The notes beneath the pieces were generated by a model. The model saw only the letters and a program-made list of their open reading frames with translations. It was not told the DNA's origin and searched no databases. From Paenibacillus cellulositrophicus (lineage in GTDB: Bacteria; Bacillota; Bacilli; Paenibacillales; Paenibacillaceae), in contig NZ_CP045296.1 of assembly GCF_009363095.1 (NCBI RefSeq), positions 372,001 through 436,000 of the forward strand: DNA of 64,000 bases, given 5' to 3'. A program made the position numbers and the translations under genes. Below are positions 1 to 7,746 of the stretch, piece by piece. Each line of letters starts with the position of its first letter. Position 1 is the stretch's first letter.

Positions 1-815
1 ACCTGCGGAATCATCTCGAAGAAACTCCCGCCTTTGAGGCGATGGAGAAAGCAGCCCAGGATGAAGGGAGGCAGAAAGTGCCTTTCCGGGAACTGCTAAA
101 GGTTCAGTGGAGAGTCGTCCTGCTCTGCATCGTCATGGTGTGTTCCTTCAATGTCGTGGACTATATGGTGTTGTCATACATGCCATCGCATCTTACCGCG
201 GTGCTCGGTTACGGGGAGACGGAAGGGCTGCTGCTCATTCTTATTGTCATGTTTATCATGATCCCGATTGTGCTGTTCATGGGTTACTTCAGCGACCGGA
301 TCGGGAACAAACGCATCATCCAAGGCGGTCTGCTGGGGCTGATCGTGCTCTCACTGCCGGCGTTTTGGTGGATCGGGAGCGGCAAGGGAGGGATGGTCTT
401 TCTCGGTCTGCTGTGCCTCGCCGTGCTGCTGACCTGCTTTGAAGGCACCATGCCGTCCGTGCTTCCGGCTTTGTTTTTTACCAAGGTCCGATATGGAGCC
501 CTGGCGATTACTTATAATATTTCAGCATCCCTGTTCGGCGGGACCACTCCGCTTGTCATGGCTTGGCTGATCAATCTGACCGGGGAGCCCTTGGTACCAG
601 CGTATTATTTGATCGCAGTTTCAATTATCGGCTTCGTCATCGTGACCATGTGGTTTACCGAGACCTCGGGCCGGTCGCTTCGCGGTTCTGCGCCCGCGGT
701 GGAGAAGCCGCACGAAGTTCATGAGGTGCTTCAAGAGCCGGAGGAAGCGCTGTGGTGGCATGAGGAGCAGTCGGCCATCCACGATCAGCTGTCCGATTCA
801 GATCCGACACGTTAA
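1..815 (+). CDS. MHS-family MFS transporter, C-terminal part (ProP-like)
   Basis: The reading frame is open from the left edge of the window, so this is the C-terminal part of a transporter; the first ATG at 42 is internal. The residues before it (LRNHLEETPAFEAM) match the central cytoplasmic loop of the metabolite:proton symporter (MHS) branch of the major facilitator superfamily, typified by ProP. About six hydrophobic segments follow, with the loop GYFSDRIGNK, the family's D-R-x-G motif between helices. The tail after the last helix is acidic and hydrophilic. By family it is a proton-coupled importer of a small solute such as proline, betaine or a carboxylate; the substrate cannot be read from this half. 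A hairpin terminator follows the stop codon. Confidence 0.8.
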   Translation, partial: LRNHLEETPAFEAMEKAAQDEGRQKVPFRELLKVQWRVVLLCIVMVCSFNVVDYMVLSYMPSHLTAVLGYGETEGLLLILIVMFIMIPIVLFMGYFSDRIGNKRIIQGGLLGLIVLSLPAFWWIGSGKGGMVFLGLLCLAVLLTCFEGTMPSVLPALFFTKVRYGALAITYNISASLFGGTTPLVMAWLINLTGEPLVPAYYLIAVSIIGFVIVTMWFTETSGRSLRGSAPAVEKPHEVHEVLQEPEEALWWHEEQSAIHDQLSDSDPTR

Positions 816-856
816 CGAAATAAGGATTGCGTGATGAAATATATAAATCTTAAAAA

Positions 857-889
857 AGGCGCTGGAACAAGGGTTCCGGCGTCTTTTTT
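857..889 (+). terminator. Rho-independent terminator of the MFS gene
   Basis: A GCGCTGGAAC / GTTCCGGCGT stem with a short AAGG loop is followed by a run of T. It lies about 45 bases after the transporter stop codon. Confidence 0.8.
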
Positions 890-909
890 GCTTCTTTTTC
901 CAAATATTT

Positions 910-1027
910 TTGTGAAAGCCTTTTCAATTGTGTTTAAATGTGTTATCTTTGAGGTAATCTAATTGTGTCTAAATTGTGAAAGCAATTTGTCGAAATTGTG
1001 AATCATCGCTGATGCATAGCGTATGAT
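910..1027 (+). promoter_or_regulatory. Upstream region with repeated TTGTG(AA) motifs
   Basis: The leader of the 103-aa gene contains the motif TTGTG five times on the same strand, at about 910, 928, 963, 974 and 996; three continue as TTGTGAA. The last three are 11 and 22 bases apart, so they lie on one face of the helix. A possible -10 hexamer TATGAT is at 1022-1027 without a clear -35. This could be a multi-site activator or repressor region, but it may also be chance in AT-rich DNA. Confidence 0.3.
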
Positions 1028-1060
1028 ATAGCATCCAATGTTTTTAAGGAGGAATTCATC

Positions 1061-1372
1061 ATGACCTTTTTACTGCTGATTGTGTTTACCGCTGCGTTGA
1101 TCGGTGTGTTGTTCTTCGGGAAGAAGCACGAGGTGTTGATTGCCAACGTCATGAATACATTGCTGCTCACGGGTCTTGCGATTGCGTCCGGAATGCATTT
1201 AAGCTCTGGCGGCTTATTCTACCTGATTCTGATTTTCTACTACGTGGTGCCGATGTATGCTGTCATTACGCTGTTTGGTGTCATGAAGAAGAACAGCAAG
1301 AAGAACAAGAAGGACGTATTTATCAGTTCCTTTGAGCCGTCCCTCCCCGATTTGCGTGGAGAACGCGCCTAA
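1061..1372 (+). CDS. Small membrane protein of unknown function
   Basis: A 103-residue protein with a strong AAGGAGG site nine bases before the ATG. The first 25 residues form a hydrophobic helix, and residues 30-75 contain two more hydrophobic stretches (about 30-48 and 50-73). A lysine-rich stretch (KKNSKKNKK) then gives way to a soluble acidic tail of about 20 residues. Three membrane spans with a positive cytoplasmic tail are likely. I do not recognise the family. It stands alone between two terminators, so it is probably monocistronic, with repeated TTGTG motifs upstream. Confidence 0.65.
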   Translation: MTFLLLIVFTAALIGVLFFGKKHEVLIANVMNTLLLTGLAIASGMHLSSGGLFYLILIFYYVVPMYAVITLFGVMKKNSKKNKKDVFISSFEPSLPDLRGERA

Positions 1373-1387
1373 TATCCAATCATAATT

Positions 1388-1425
1388 AACCGCTGGGACA
1401 ACGAGGTTCCAGCGGTTGTTTTATT
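1388..1425. terminator. Bidirectional terminator between convergent genes
   Basis: An AACCGCTGG ... CCAGCGGTT stem is followed by TGTTTTATTTT and preceded by A-rich sequence on the other side. It lies between the convergent 103-aa gene and the pentapeptide-repeat gene and can serve both. Confidence 0.75.
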
Positions 1426-1445
1426 TTGTGCACTCTTGGCAGACT

Positions 1446-2315
1446 CTAGGTCCAGTGAAAAGGTCGCTCCAAATGTGCAGGAATTTTGGTAGCTGCGTTC
1501 CCTTTGGCTGCATTGATCTGGAACTGGGTTAGAAAAAGGCTTCCGCTCAAATCCGCGCCGCGGATGTCCGCGTCCCGGAAGTCGGCGCCGATCAGATCCG
1601 TGATCCGGAGGTCTGCGTCCCGAAGGTCGGCCGCGATCAAATATGCGCCTCTAAAGCTCTGGAATTTGAGATCGGCGCCTTTCAGCTTGGCACCGATCAG
1701 ATCCGCCCCGCGTCCCTTCAGGTTCTTACGAGAAGACGGTCCCTTGTAACGTCGGCGTGCCTCCTCCCGAACGAGTTCACTGGTCTTAAGGAGCAGGAGG
1801 TTTACTTCGGCCCGGTGAGCGGGAATATCCAGCTTCAATATTTCCTCTGGCGGAAGTTCGGTGAGACGCTGCGTTTCATTCAACTGCGTTCTGAGCTCCT
1901 CGTGGATCAGGTGGGCGTCGGCATGGCTTAGCGCTTCGCTTAAATAGGCCAGAAGCTCGTGCAGCTGACGCATGACGGGAAATACTTCGAACATTTGCTT
2001 CGCCGTCTCCGGCGCTTGGCGCCAATCTATGCCGCTATAAGTAAACTGGGAAACTTTTTGTCCGGCCCCGAAACAGTCATAAACCGTACATCCGCGAAAT
2101 CCCTTTTGGCGCAGGCTGTTATGAATACCGCAGCGGAAATCGGATTGCAAATGGCGGCAGGGCTGTCCCGCCTGCTTGTCCATGGCAAAGTCGGATGAGG
2201 CGGCAAAAGGAAGGGAAACGCAGCACAGGCCGAAGCATTTCTCGCAGTCTGCCTTCAGGGCAGCTCGTCCGAAGTCTCCTATGTCCTCAAAATGATATGG
2301 GTTTGGTGAACTCAA
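1446..2315 (-). CDS. Cys-rich (CxxC-x3-CC) pentapeptide-repeat protein
   Basis: The N-terminal third is cysteine-rich: C24, C27, C31 and C32 (CEKCFGLCC), then C53, C62, C76 and C81. This resembles the CxxCxxCC metal-chelating (YkgJ-like) domain. A helical middle section follows, then from about residue 205 a run of A(D/N)L-x-x pentapeptides (GADLIGAKLKGADL), which fold as a right-handed beta helix. I chose the TTG at 2315 because AAGGAG lies nine bases before it; the upstream in-frame ATG (2333) has no ribosome binding site and would place AAGGAG inside the gene. The combination suggests a metal-binding cytoplasmic scaffold, but no reaction can be assigned. It is monocistronic and ends at the shared terminator. 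Confidence 0.8.
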   Translation of the reverse strand: MSSPNPYHFEDIGDFGRAALKADCEKCFGLCCVSLPFAASSDFAMDKQAGQPCRHLQSDFRCGIHNSLRQKGFRGCTVYDCFGAGQKVSQFTYSGIDWRQAPETAKQMFEVFPVMRQLHELLAYLSEALSHADAHLIHEELRTQLNETQRLTELPPEEILKLDIPAHRAEVNLLLLKTSELVREEARRRYKGPSSRKNLKGRGADLIGAKLKGADLKFQSFRGAYLIAADLRDADLRITDLIGADFRDADIRGADLSGSLFLTQFQINAAKGNAATKIPAHLERPFHWT

Positions 2316-2510
2316 TGTTGATATCTCCTTCATGTAAAATCAGTCCGGTTTTTTTTACCTATCGTTATCTTACAATAAATTGAAGCATTTATCGATGACG
2401 TGATGCTTATCAGCCTGAAGCTTTCGCCAGATTTATTGATACATGGAATCGAGCGGGGATTGGACATCTTATCATCGTGAACTAATTTATCCAACGGGAG
2501 TGATGGAGAA

Positions 2511-3263
2511 ATGAAGATTAGCGGAAATACGATACTCATTACCGGCGGCGCATCCGGAATCGGGCTGGCCTTGGCGGAGCGTTTCGTTCAGGCGGGTAAC
2601 ACCGTGATCATTTGCGGGCGCCGCGCAGACAAGCTTCAGGAGCTGAAGGAACGTTACCCGGATATACATACGGTGGCATGTGACCTGTCTGTGGAGTCCC
2701 ACCGGCTGGAATTGTTCCGTAAGGTGACGTCCGAATTTCCGGGTTTGAACGTTCTCATCAATAATGCAGGCATTCAGCAGCGGGTTCATTTGCTCGAAGC
2801 GGAGAAAGAGTGGGAGTATTACCGTCAGGAAATTTCAATTAATGTAGATGCACCGATTCATTTAACGCTGTTGTTTATGCCTCACTTGTTAAAGCAACCG
2901 GATCCGGTCATCGTCAATGTCACCTCAGGGTTGTCCATTACGCCGGGAGCCTGGGTTCCGATTTACAGTTCTACCAAGGCCGCGCTTCATTCCTTTACCG
3001 TTAGTCTCCGGATTCAGCTGGCTCAAACGAACGCCAAGGTGATCGAAGTGCTGCCGCCTGCGGTCAACACCGATCTAGGCGGGGCGGGACTTCACACCTT
3101 CGGCGCGCCTCTTGACGCGTTTGCCGACTCGGTATTCAGGGACCTGCAAACCGGTAAAGAGGAGATAGGTTATGGCGGTACGGAGGAGAGGCTGCATCTG
3201 TCGGCGGTACAGGCAAGAGAGACGGCAGCCCGGATGTACGATGGCTTCCGGTCAGGTACATAA
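2511..3263 (+). CDS. Short-chain dehydrogenase/reductase, DltE-like
   Basis: A 250-residue classical SDR with the Rossmann glycine motif TGGASGIG (residues 11-18), NNAG near 85, a catalytic serine in NVTSG, and the Y-x3-K pair in YSSTKAALHSF. The sequence resembles the DltE-type oxidoreductases common near, but not confined to, dlt operons. No dlt genes are present here, so the substrate is unknown. Length is normal. It is transcribed alone and converges on the Spo0E-like gene, with a terminator between them. The ribosome binding site (GGGAG ... GGAG) is adequate for the ATG chosen. Confidence 0.85.
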   Translation: MKISGNTILITGGASGIGLALAERFVQAGNTVIICGRRADKLQELKERYPDIHTVACDLSVESHRLELFRKVTSEFPGLNVLINNAGIQQRVHLLEAEKEWEYYRQEISINVDAPIHLTLLFMPHLLKQPDPVIVNVTSGLSITPGAWVPIYSSTKAALHSFTVSLRIQLAQTNAKVIEVLPPAVNTDLGGAGLHTFGAPLDAFADSVFRDLQTGKEEIGYGGTEERLHLSAVQARETAARMYDGFRSGT

Positions 3264-3288
3264 CATCTTGCACAGATGTAGAACAGGA

Positions 3289-3323
3289 AGAGGACCTGCT
3301 GACAAGATTAGCAGGTCCTCTTT
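3289..3323. terminator. Bidirectional terminator
   Basis: An AGAGGACCTGCT / AGCAGGTCCTCT perfect stem with a 10-base loop, between the convergent SDR and Spo0E-like genes. Confidence 0.85.
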
Positions 3324-3326
3324 GGG

Positions 3327-3482
3327 TTACATGTTTTCTTTTAAAAATTTGTCGTAGTCGTTTAATGCCCGGTCTAATTTCTGACTGGCCTTGATCAGCT
3401 CCGGATCGGTGAGACATTTGCATACGGACAGTTTATTCAATTCCAACCGAAGCTCTTCAATTTTACGAATAATTTTATCCAT
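3327..3482 (-). CDS. Spo0E-like aspartyl-phosphate phosphatase
   Basis: A 51-residue protein, the usual size for the Spo0E family. It consists of two short helices around the signature ASQKLDRALNDY (family S-Q-x-L-D). In Bacillus these peptides dephosphorylate the response regulator Spo0A and so restrain sporulation. I start at 3482 because AAGGAG lies ten bases upstream; the open frame extends further back but without a ribosome binding site. It stands alone, convergent with the SDR gene. Which Spo0A-like regulator it acts on is inference. Confidence 0.8.
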   Translation of the reverse strand: MDKIIRKIEELRLELNKLSVCKCLTDPELIKASQKLDRALNDYDKFLKENM

Positions 3483-3751
3483 GGTTGAACAGCTCCTTAG
3501 AAATTTTGCATCCTCCTTGCGCTCGCAGAATGCCGCAACGACAGATGCGTCAACACTTTTTTCGATCCAGCACATGATTTTTGAAAAAGAATGATACTAC
3601 ATTTTTCGCTAAATTCCCCTCAAATCCCTTCCGTGAAGCTGACATATTATCGAAATGTTACCCGATGATGAAATTTTTTTTTAGGTTCATAAAACCCTTC
3701 CGGCCTGGACAGCGAGATTCGATATAAATGGGTAAAATTTACATGGTATAA

Positions 3752-3773
3752 AGAACGGGTGTTCGTATATAAT
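3752..3773 (+). promoter_or_regulatory. LexA/DinR-like box overlapping a putative promoter
   Basis: AGAACGGGTGTTCG contains GAAC-N4-GTTC, the core of the Gram-positive SOS box (consensus CGAAC-N4-GTTCG). It is followed immediately by TATAAT at 3768-3773, a good -10; no -35 at correct spacing is obvious. It lies 32 bases before the 63-residue gene. Confidence 0.5.
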
Positions 3774-3804
3774 AAAAACATACGTTCGGTTAGGAGGGTC
3801 TGTC

Positions 3805-3996
3805 ATGTCAGAAAAATATGTTGGGCAAACCGTGGAGATCGTTTATTTAGACCAGGCCGGTAACATTACGCAGCGTAAAATCGAAGTGAAAGAGATGCGC
3901 GGGAACACCGTCAGGGCGGTATGCCTGAAGACAGGTGCCCCAAGAACCTTCCGGCGGGATCGGATTCTGGCATGGCAGGTCGCAAGAACTGCCTAG
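3805..3996 (+). CDS. Small beta-rich protein, WYL-like
   Basis: A 63-residue protein beginning after a GGAGGG ribosome binding site. Its pattern (VEIVYLDQAGNITQRKIEV ... TFRRDRILAW) alternates like a small beta barrel and resembles the ligand-binding strand block of WYL domains (Y-x-D-x-x-G-x-x-T-x-R followed by R-x-F-x-x-D-R-I), here without a DNA-binding domain. If so, it could bind single-stranded nucleic acid or a nucleotide. The WYL assignment comes from the pattern only. A LexA-like box in its promoter hints at DNA-damage control. Confidence 0.6.
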   Translation: MSEKYVGQTVEIVYLDQAGNITQRKIEVKEMRGNTVRAVCLKTGAPRTFRRDRILAWQVARTA

Positions 3997-4088
3997 GACC
4001 GGTTAGGACGGCGTCCTTGACGCAGCTCTATTCGTGCGCACTGCTCATCAATAAACTGATTCTTCGAAGAGAACAGAACCAAAATAAA

Positions 4089-4120
4089 AAGCCTAACCCG
4101 GTATGGGCTAGGCTTTCTTT
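4089..4120 (+). terminator. Terminator downstream of the WYL-like gene
   Basis: An AAGCCTAACCC / GGGCTAGGCTT stem (one mismatch) followed by TCTTTG. The roughly 250 bases between the WYL-like gene and the next gene hold nothing else convincing. Confidence 0.6.
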
Positions 4121-4243
4121 GCTTATCATCAATGTCGGGGATATGATAAAGAACAAGTTCGCCGGCTTTCTGTCTCAGTTCTGGCATATCTTCCCGCTCT
4201 CGGCATACCATTAGGCAAAAGCAAAGAGAGAGGGAGGATACGG

Positions 4244-6148
4244 ATGAACGAAATTGAACCGCAATGTCCGGTACAGCTGGTCAGCACGCATCTGCCGGAA
4301 GGGGCTGAGCTGGTTACGATGAATACTCCAGCCGGACAACCTGCCGTGATTGCCGAGGATTTAACTGGGGATCGGGTCCCGGAGATATCCGCCGTCTACC
4401 GGTTGAATGATGCGTTGTACTTGCTTGTGCTCCAGTTTAGCGAAGGGGCATGGAGAACGATGGCCAGGATCCAAGGCCCAGGCTATGGAGTCACGCTCAT
4501 GACCGCTGCACCGGTAACCAAGCCTGGGCGGAACAACCTGCTCGTAGGCTGGCAGATCGGTTCCATTTGGTCGAAGCTGTCCGTGTATGAGTGGACGGAG
4601 TATGGTGTGAGTGATGTGGCACCTGCAGAAATGAGTTACAGCTATATTGACGTGGCGGATTGGCCGGGCCCTGGAGGTCCAGACGGCAGATCCGAGCTCG
4701 CACTCTGGATCCACGATACGGGCGAAGCCTACCGGACGGAGGTGCTGCGCTGGCGGGACGGGAGTTTTCACCCGGCAGAAGATGTTTACCCCGCCTATTA
4801 CCCTGAAGTAGCCCGCTACTATGAACGGATGACCGAATCCTATCCGGATTATCCGTTCTACTGGTACTATCTGGCCGAGGCGCAGTATCGGGCCGGTATC
4901 CCGCAGGCGGCACTGCATTCGGTACGAAGAGCATTAGGATTTGCCCAGCCGTATCCTTCCCGGGAAACCCTTTTGACGCTGGAGAGGAAGATCCTGCAGC
5001 TGCCCCGCGTGGCGGAGCTGCTGCGATTTTCGGCCCGAACCGCCGAAGGGATTCAGTGGGGGTATATCAACACGAGCGGTACGATGGTACTTCCGGCCAG
5101 ATACGAAGAGGCGGCGGAATTTCAGAAGAACGGCCTTGCCATTGTCCGGGAACGAGGAAAATACGGATTGATCGATCAAGCCGGGATGTGGATCGTTGCC
5201 CCGGTGTATGATTCGATTTCACCGTTTTCGGAACACCGGGCCGTCGTCACGGGCGGCGGCGACTGCAAGCTGATCGATGAACAAGGTAAGGTGGTAACGA
5301 AATGCGGGTACTCGTATATCGCCGATATGCGGGAAGGCAGATCCGTATTTCGTGGAGAGGGCCATCAGGGGGAAACGATACATATCGGCCGTTACGGCTA
5401 TCTGGATTCCCAGGGATATGAGATCATCCCGGCAAGATATGAGGAAGCCGGTGATTTTGGCAGTGGAAGAGCCTGGGTCAAAATGAAGGATGGTGTGTAC
5501 GCGCTAATCGGGCTGGACGGCCGCAGTCTATACGAATATGAGTTTGAGTATGCCGGTCCTCCCGGCGGCGGATTGCTCGTTTGTCAGCAGCAGGCCGGCG
5601 GAAAATACGGCTATATCGATCTGCGCGGCCAAGTCCGTATACAGCCTGCTTTTACCTCGGCGTCCCCCTTCCGCCGTCAGCGGGCGATCGTGAACATGGG
5701 GGAGGGCGGCACGAAGAGTTACGGCGTCATTGATGAATCAGGTCAATTCGTCGTTCCACCTGTATATGACGAGATTCGTGATCTCGGTGAGGAAAGGCTG
5801 GCACTCGCACACGCCGTGAATCCGGAGCAGCCGTCTATCGGCTTGAACTATGCGATTGCGGATTGGGAGGGCAGGCTGCTGACAGACTTTGCGTATACCC
5901 GCGTGTCGGCCTATCAAGATGGTCTGGCATCGGTCACGGATGGGCAGAACACCTTTTTAATCGATTCTAGCGGTGCAGCCGCGCCCGGATATCCAAAGGT
6001 GGAAGGCAGCGGCAGCCTGACTTTGAAGGGAAACGGCCTAATTGAAGTCCAAGTTGACCGGCGGATGTCGTATGTAACTCGTGACGGAAGAACCATTTGG
6101 CGGGACCAGGGATCCTCCCAAATGACTTCAGCCCGCCAGTCACAATAA
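4244..6148 (+). CDS. WG-repeat protein
   Basis: A 634-residue protein with no signal peptide. Residues 1-180 look like a beta-propeller-like N-terminal region, and 180-260 are helical (YPDYPFYWYYLAEAQYRAGI), resembling a single TPR-like hairpin. From about 265 to the end there are nine or so WG (KWG) repeats, each of the form (W/Y)GYID-x-x-G-x-x-V-x-P-x-Y-(E/D) followed by a (G/A)-x-A-x-V strand. Such repeats form a stacked beta structure and are thought to mediate protein contacts. No catalytic motif is visible. GGGAGGATACGG precedes the ATG. It is probably monocistronic; its link to the germination operon downstream is positional only. Confidence 0.8.
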   Translation: MNEIEPQCPVQLVSTHLPEGAELVTMNTPAGQPAVIAEDLTGDRVPEISAVYRLNDALYLLVLQFSEGAWRTMARIQGPGYGVTLMTAAPVTKPGRNNLLVGWQIGSIWSKLSVYEWTEYGVSDVAPAEMSYSYIDVADWPGPGGPDGRSELALWIHDTGEAYRTEVLRWRDGSFHPAEDVYPAYYPEVARYYERMTESYPDYPFYWYYLAEAQYRAGIPQAALHSVRRALGFAQPYPSRETLLTLERKILQLPRVAELLRFSARTAEGIQWGYINTSGTMVLPARYEEAAEFQKNGLAIVRERGKYGLIDQAGMWIVAPVYDSISPFSEHRAVVTGGGDCKLIDEQGKVVTKCGYSYIADMREGRSVFRGEGHQGETIHIGRYGYLDSQGYEIIPARYEEAGDFGSGRAWVKMKDGVYALIGLDGRSLYEYEFEYAGPPGGGLLVCQQQAGGKYGYIDLRGQVRIQPAFTSASPFRRQRAIVNMGEGGTKSYGVIDESGQFVVPPVYDEIRDLGEERLALAHAVNPEQPSIGLNYAIADWEGRLLTDFAYTRVSAYQDGLASVTDGQNTFLIDSSGAAAPGYPKVEGSGSLTLKGNGLIEVQVDRRMSYVTRDGRTIWRDQGSSQMTSARQSQ

Positions 6149-6162
6149 ACCTTGAATTCGAC

Positions 6163-6194
6163 GAACCGCTGCCGTGAAGGCAAGCGGTTTTTTT
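6163..6194 (+). terminator. Terminator after the WG-repeat gene
   Basis: An AACCGCTGCC / GGCAAGCGGTT hairpin followed by seven T. Confidence 0.75.
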
Positions 6195-6286
6195 GGATTG
6201 GAAGGTTCAGGATCGGTTGGGAATAATTTTACGTGGGATGGGGGAAATTAACCGCAGTCTAACTAGTTATGGCAGGAGGGCAGGCT

Positions 6287-7711
6287 GTGACCTCATCCGA
6301 GCAAACGATCTATCCTTCGCTTGACGGGAACATTTCATACATCCGGGACAAGCTGTGTCACACCGACGATCTGAAGGTCAGACACCTAACCTACCGTGGA
6401 CAATCATCGGCGCTGATATATCTGGAATCTACGGTGGACCCAACCCTGATCGAGCGTAACGTCATCCGTCCGCTGCGGCAGGGAGGAGACGAGGACTTGT
6501 CCCAGCTGTTCCTGACGCTCCGGCTCGAAACCGAACACAAGCTGGATCAGGGCACGCAATCCCTTTTGTCGGGCAATTGCTTGTTTTTCACCAAGGATGA
6601 CATGAAGCAGTTCTACGTTTTGACCACGCCGGCCAAATACGAACGCAGCATTACGGAGCCGGAAAACGAAGGCATTATCCGCGGGGCACACAACGGTTTT
6701 ATCGAGGATTTAACGGTCAATTTGTATCAGATCCGCCAGCAGATCAGCTCGACGGACCTGAAGGTGCATTATCACAATATAGGCAGTACGGCTCCCCGCA
6801 AAGTGGCAGTAATGTACATGAATAACCTGGCGGACCCAGCCGTAATCAAAAAAGTGGAAGGCAGGCTGAAGGGCATCACGATCGATTCCGTCATTTCGAC
6901 CGGCTTTATCCAAGAATTCATGGAAGATCAGCCGTTTTCGATCTTTCCCCAGTTTTTGAATACGGAACGGCCGGACCATACGGGCGCGTATTTGCTCGAC
7001 GGGCATGTGGTCATTATGCTCGAAGGTGATCCGACGGCCTTGATCGTCCCGGTGAGCTTTTTCTGCTTTTATCAAACCCCTGACGATTACAGCAACCGTT
7101 GGATGATCGCATCGTTTGTGCGGTTTATCCGGCTGCTCAGCTTCATCACCGCCTTTCAGCTGCCGGCATTCTATATCGCCATCGTAGCGTTTCATTCGAA
7201 TATTTTGCCCATCCAGCTGTTCTTTACTGTACAGGGTTCATTGACCCGGGTACCGTATCCCCCGCTTGTTGAAGCGATGCTGCTCGAGCTGATCTTTGAA
7301 TTGCTGAGGGAGGCAGGGCTCCGGCTGCCAAGCCGAGTAGGGCAAACGATCGGCATTGTCGGGGGTCTGGTCATCGGGGATGCGATCGTAAAGGCGGGTT
7401 TCGTGTCGTACACGATGATTATCGTTGTGGCTTTAACCGCGATTTCGTCGTTTTTGATACCGTCTAATGAGATGAGCTCGGCGATCCGGATATTGCGGTT
7501 TCCCCTGATGATATGCGCATCCATTTTCGGTTTTATCGGCATTGCTTTCGGACTAACGATCCTGTTCATTCATCTGTGCAAGCTGGAGTCGTTCGGGAAG
7601 CCTTACCTGTCGCCGCTGGCCCCATTGAAAATTAAGGGCTTCAAGGATGCGTTTCTTCGGTTTCCGATCTGGACGATCCGCGGCAGGCATGGCGAGAAAA
7701 AGCACAACTAA
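6287..7711 (+). CDS. gerKA: Spore germination receptor subunit A (GerA/GerKA family)
   Basis: A 474-residue A subunit of a GerA-type nutrient germinant receptor in the spore inner membrane. The soluble N-terminal domain (about 1-235) has the family features SSALIYLESTVD and VAVMYMNNLADP. Around residues 270-440 there are several hydrophobic helices, with the family signature PYPPLVEAMLLELIFELLREAGLRLP. I prefer the GTG at 6287, six bases after AGGAGGG; the ATG at 6269 would place that site within the gene. A weak sigma-G-like pair (GGAATA at 6220 and GAAATTA at 6244, spacing 18) fits forespore expression but is uncertain. First gene of a three-gene operon. The germinant is unknown. Confidence 0.92.
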   Translation: MTSSEQTIYPSLDGNISYIRDKLCHTDDLKVRHLTYRGQSSALIYLESTVDPTLIERNVIRPLRQGGDEDLSQLFLTLRLETEHKLDQGTQSLLSGNCLFFTKDDMKQFYVLTTPAKYERSITEPENEGIIRGAHNGFIEDLTVNLYQIRQQISSTDLKVHYHNIGSTAPRKVAVMYMNNLADPAVIKKVEGRLKGITIDSVISTGFIQEFMEDQPFSIFPQFLNTERPDHTGAYLLDGHVVIMLEGDPTALIVPVSFFCFYQTPDDYSNRWMIASFVRFIRLLSFITAFQLPAFYIAIVAFHSNILPIQLFFTVQGSLTRVPYPPLVEAMLLELIFELLREAGLRLPSRVGQTIGIVGGLVIGDAIVKAGFVSYTMIIVVALTAISSFLIPSNEMSSAIRILRFPLMICASIFGFIGIAFGLTILFIHLCKLESFGKPYLSPLAPLKIKGFKDAFLRFPIWTIRGRHGEKKHN

Positions 7712-7746
7712 CATCAGTTGACACGGATCCGGGAGGGGTGGCCAAG

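Noticed and set aside
3993..4211. Open frame of 72 codons on the minus strand
   Set aside because: It has no ribosome binding site and runs through the terminator hairpin of the preceding gene; the protein has no recognisable pattern.
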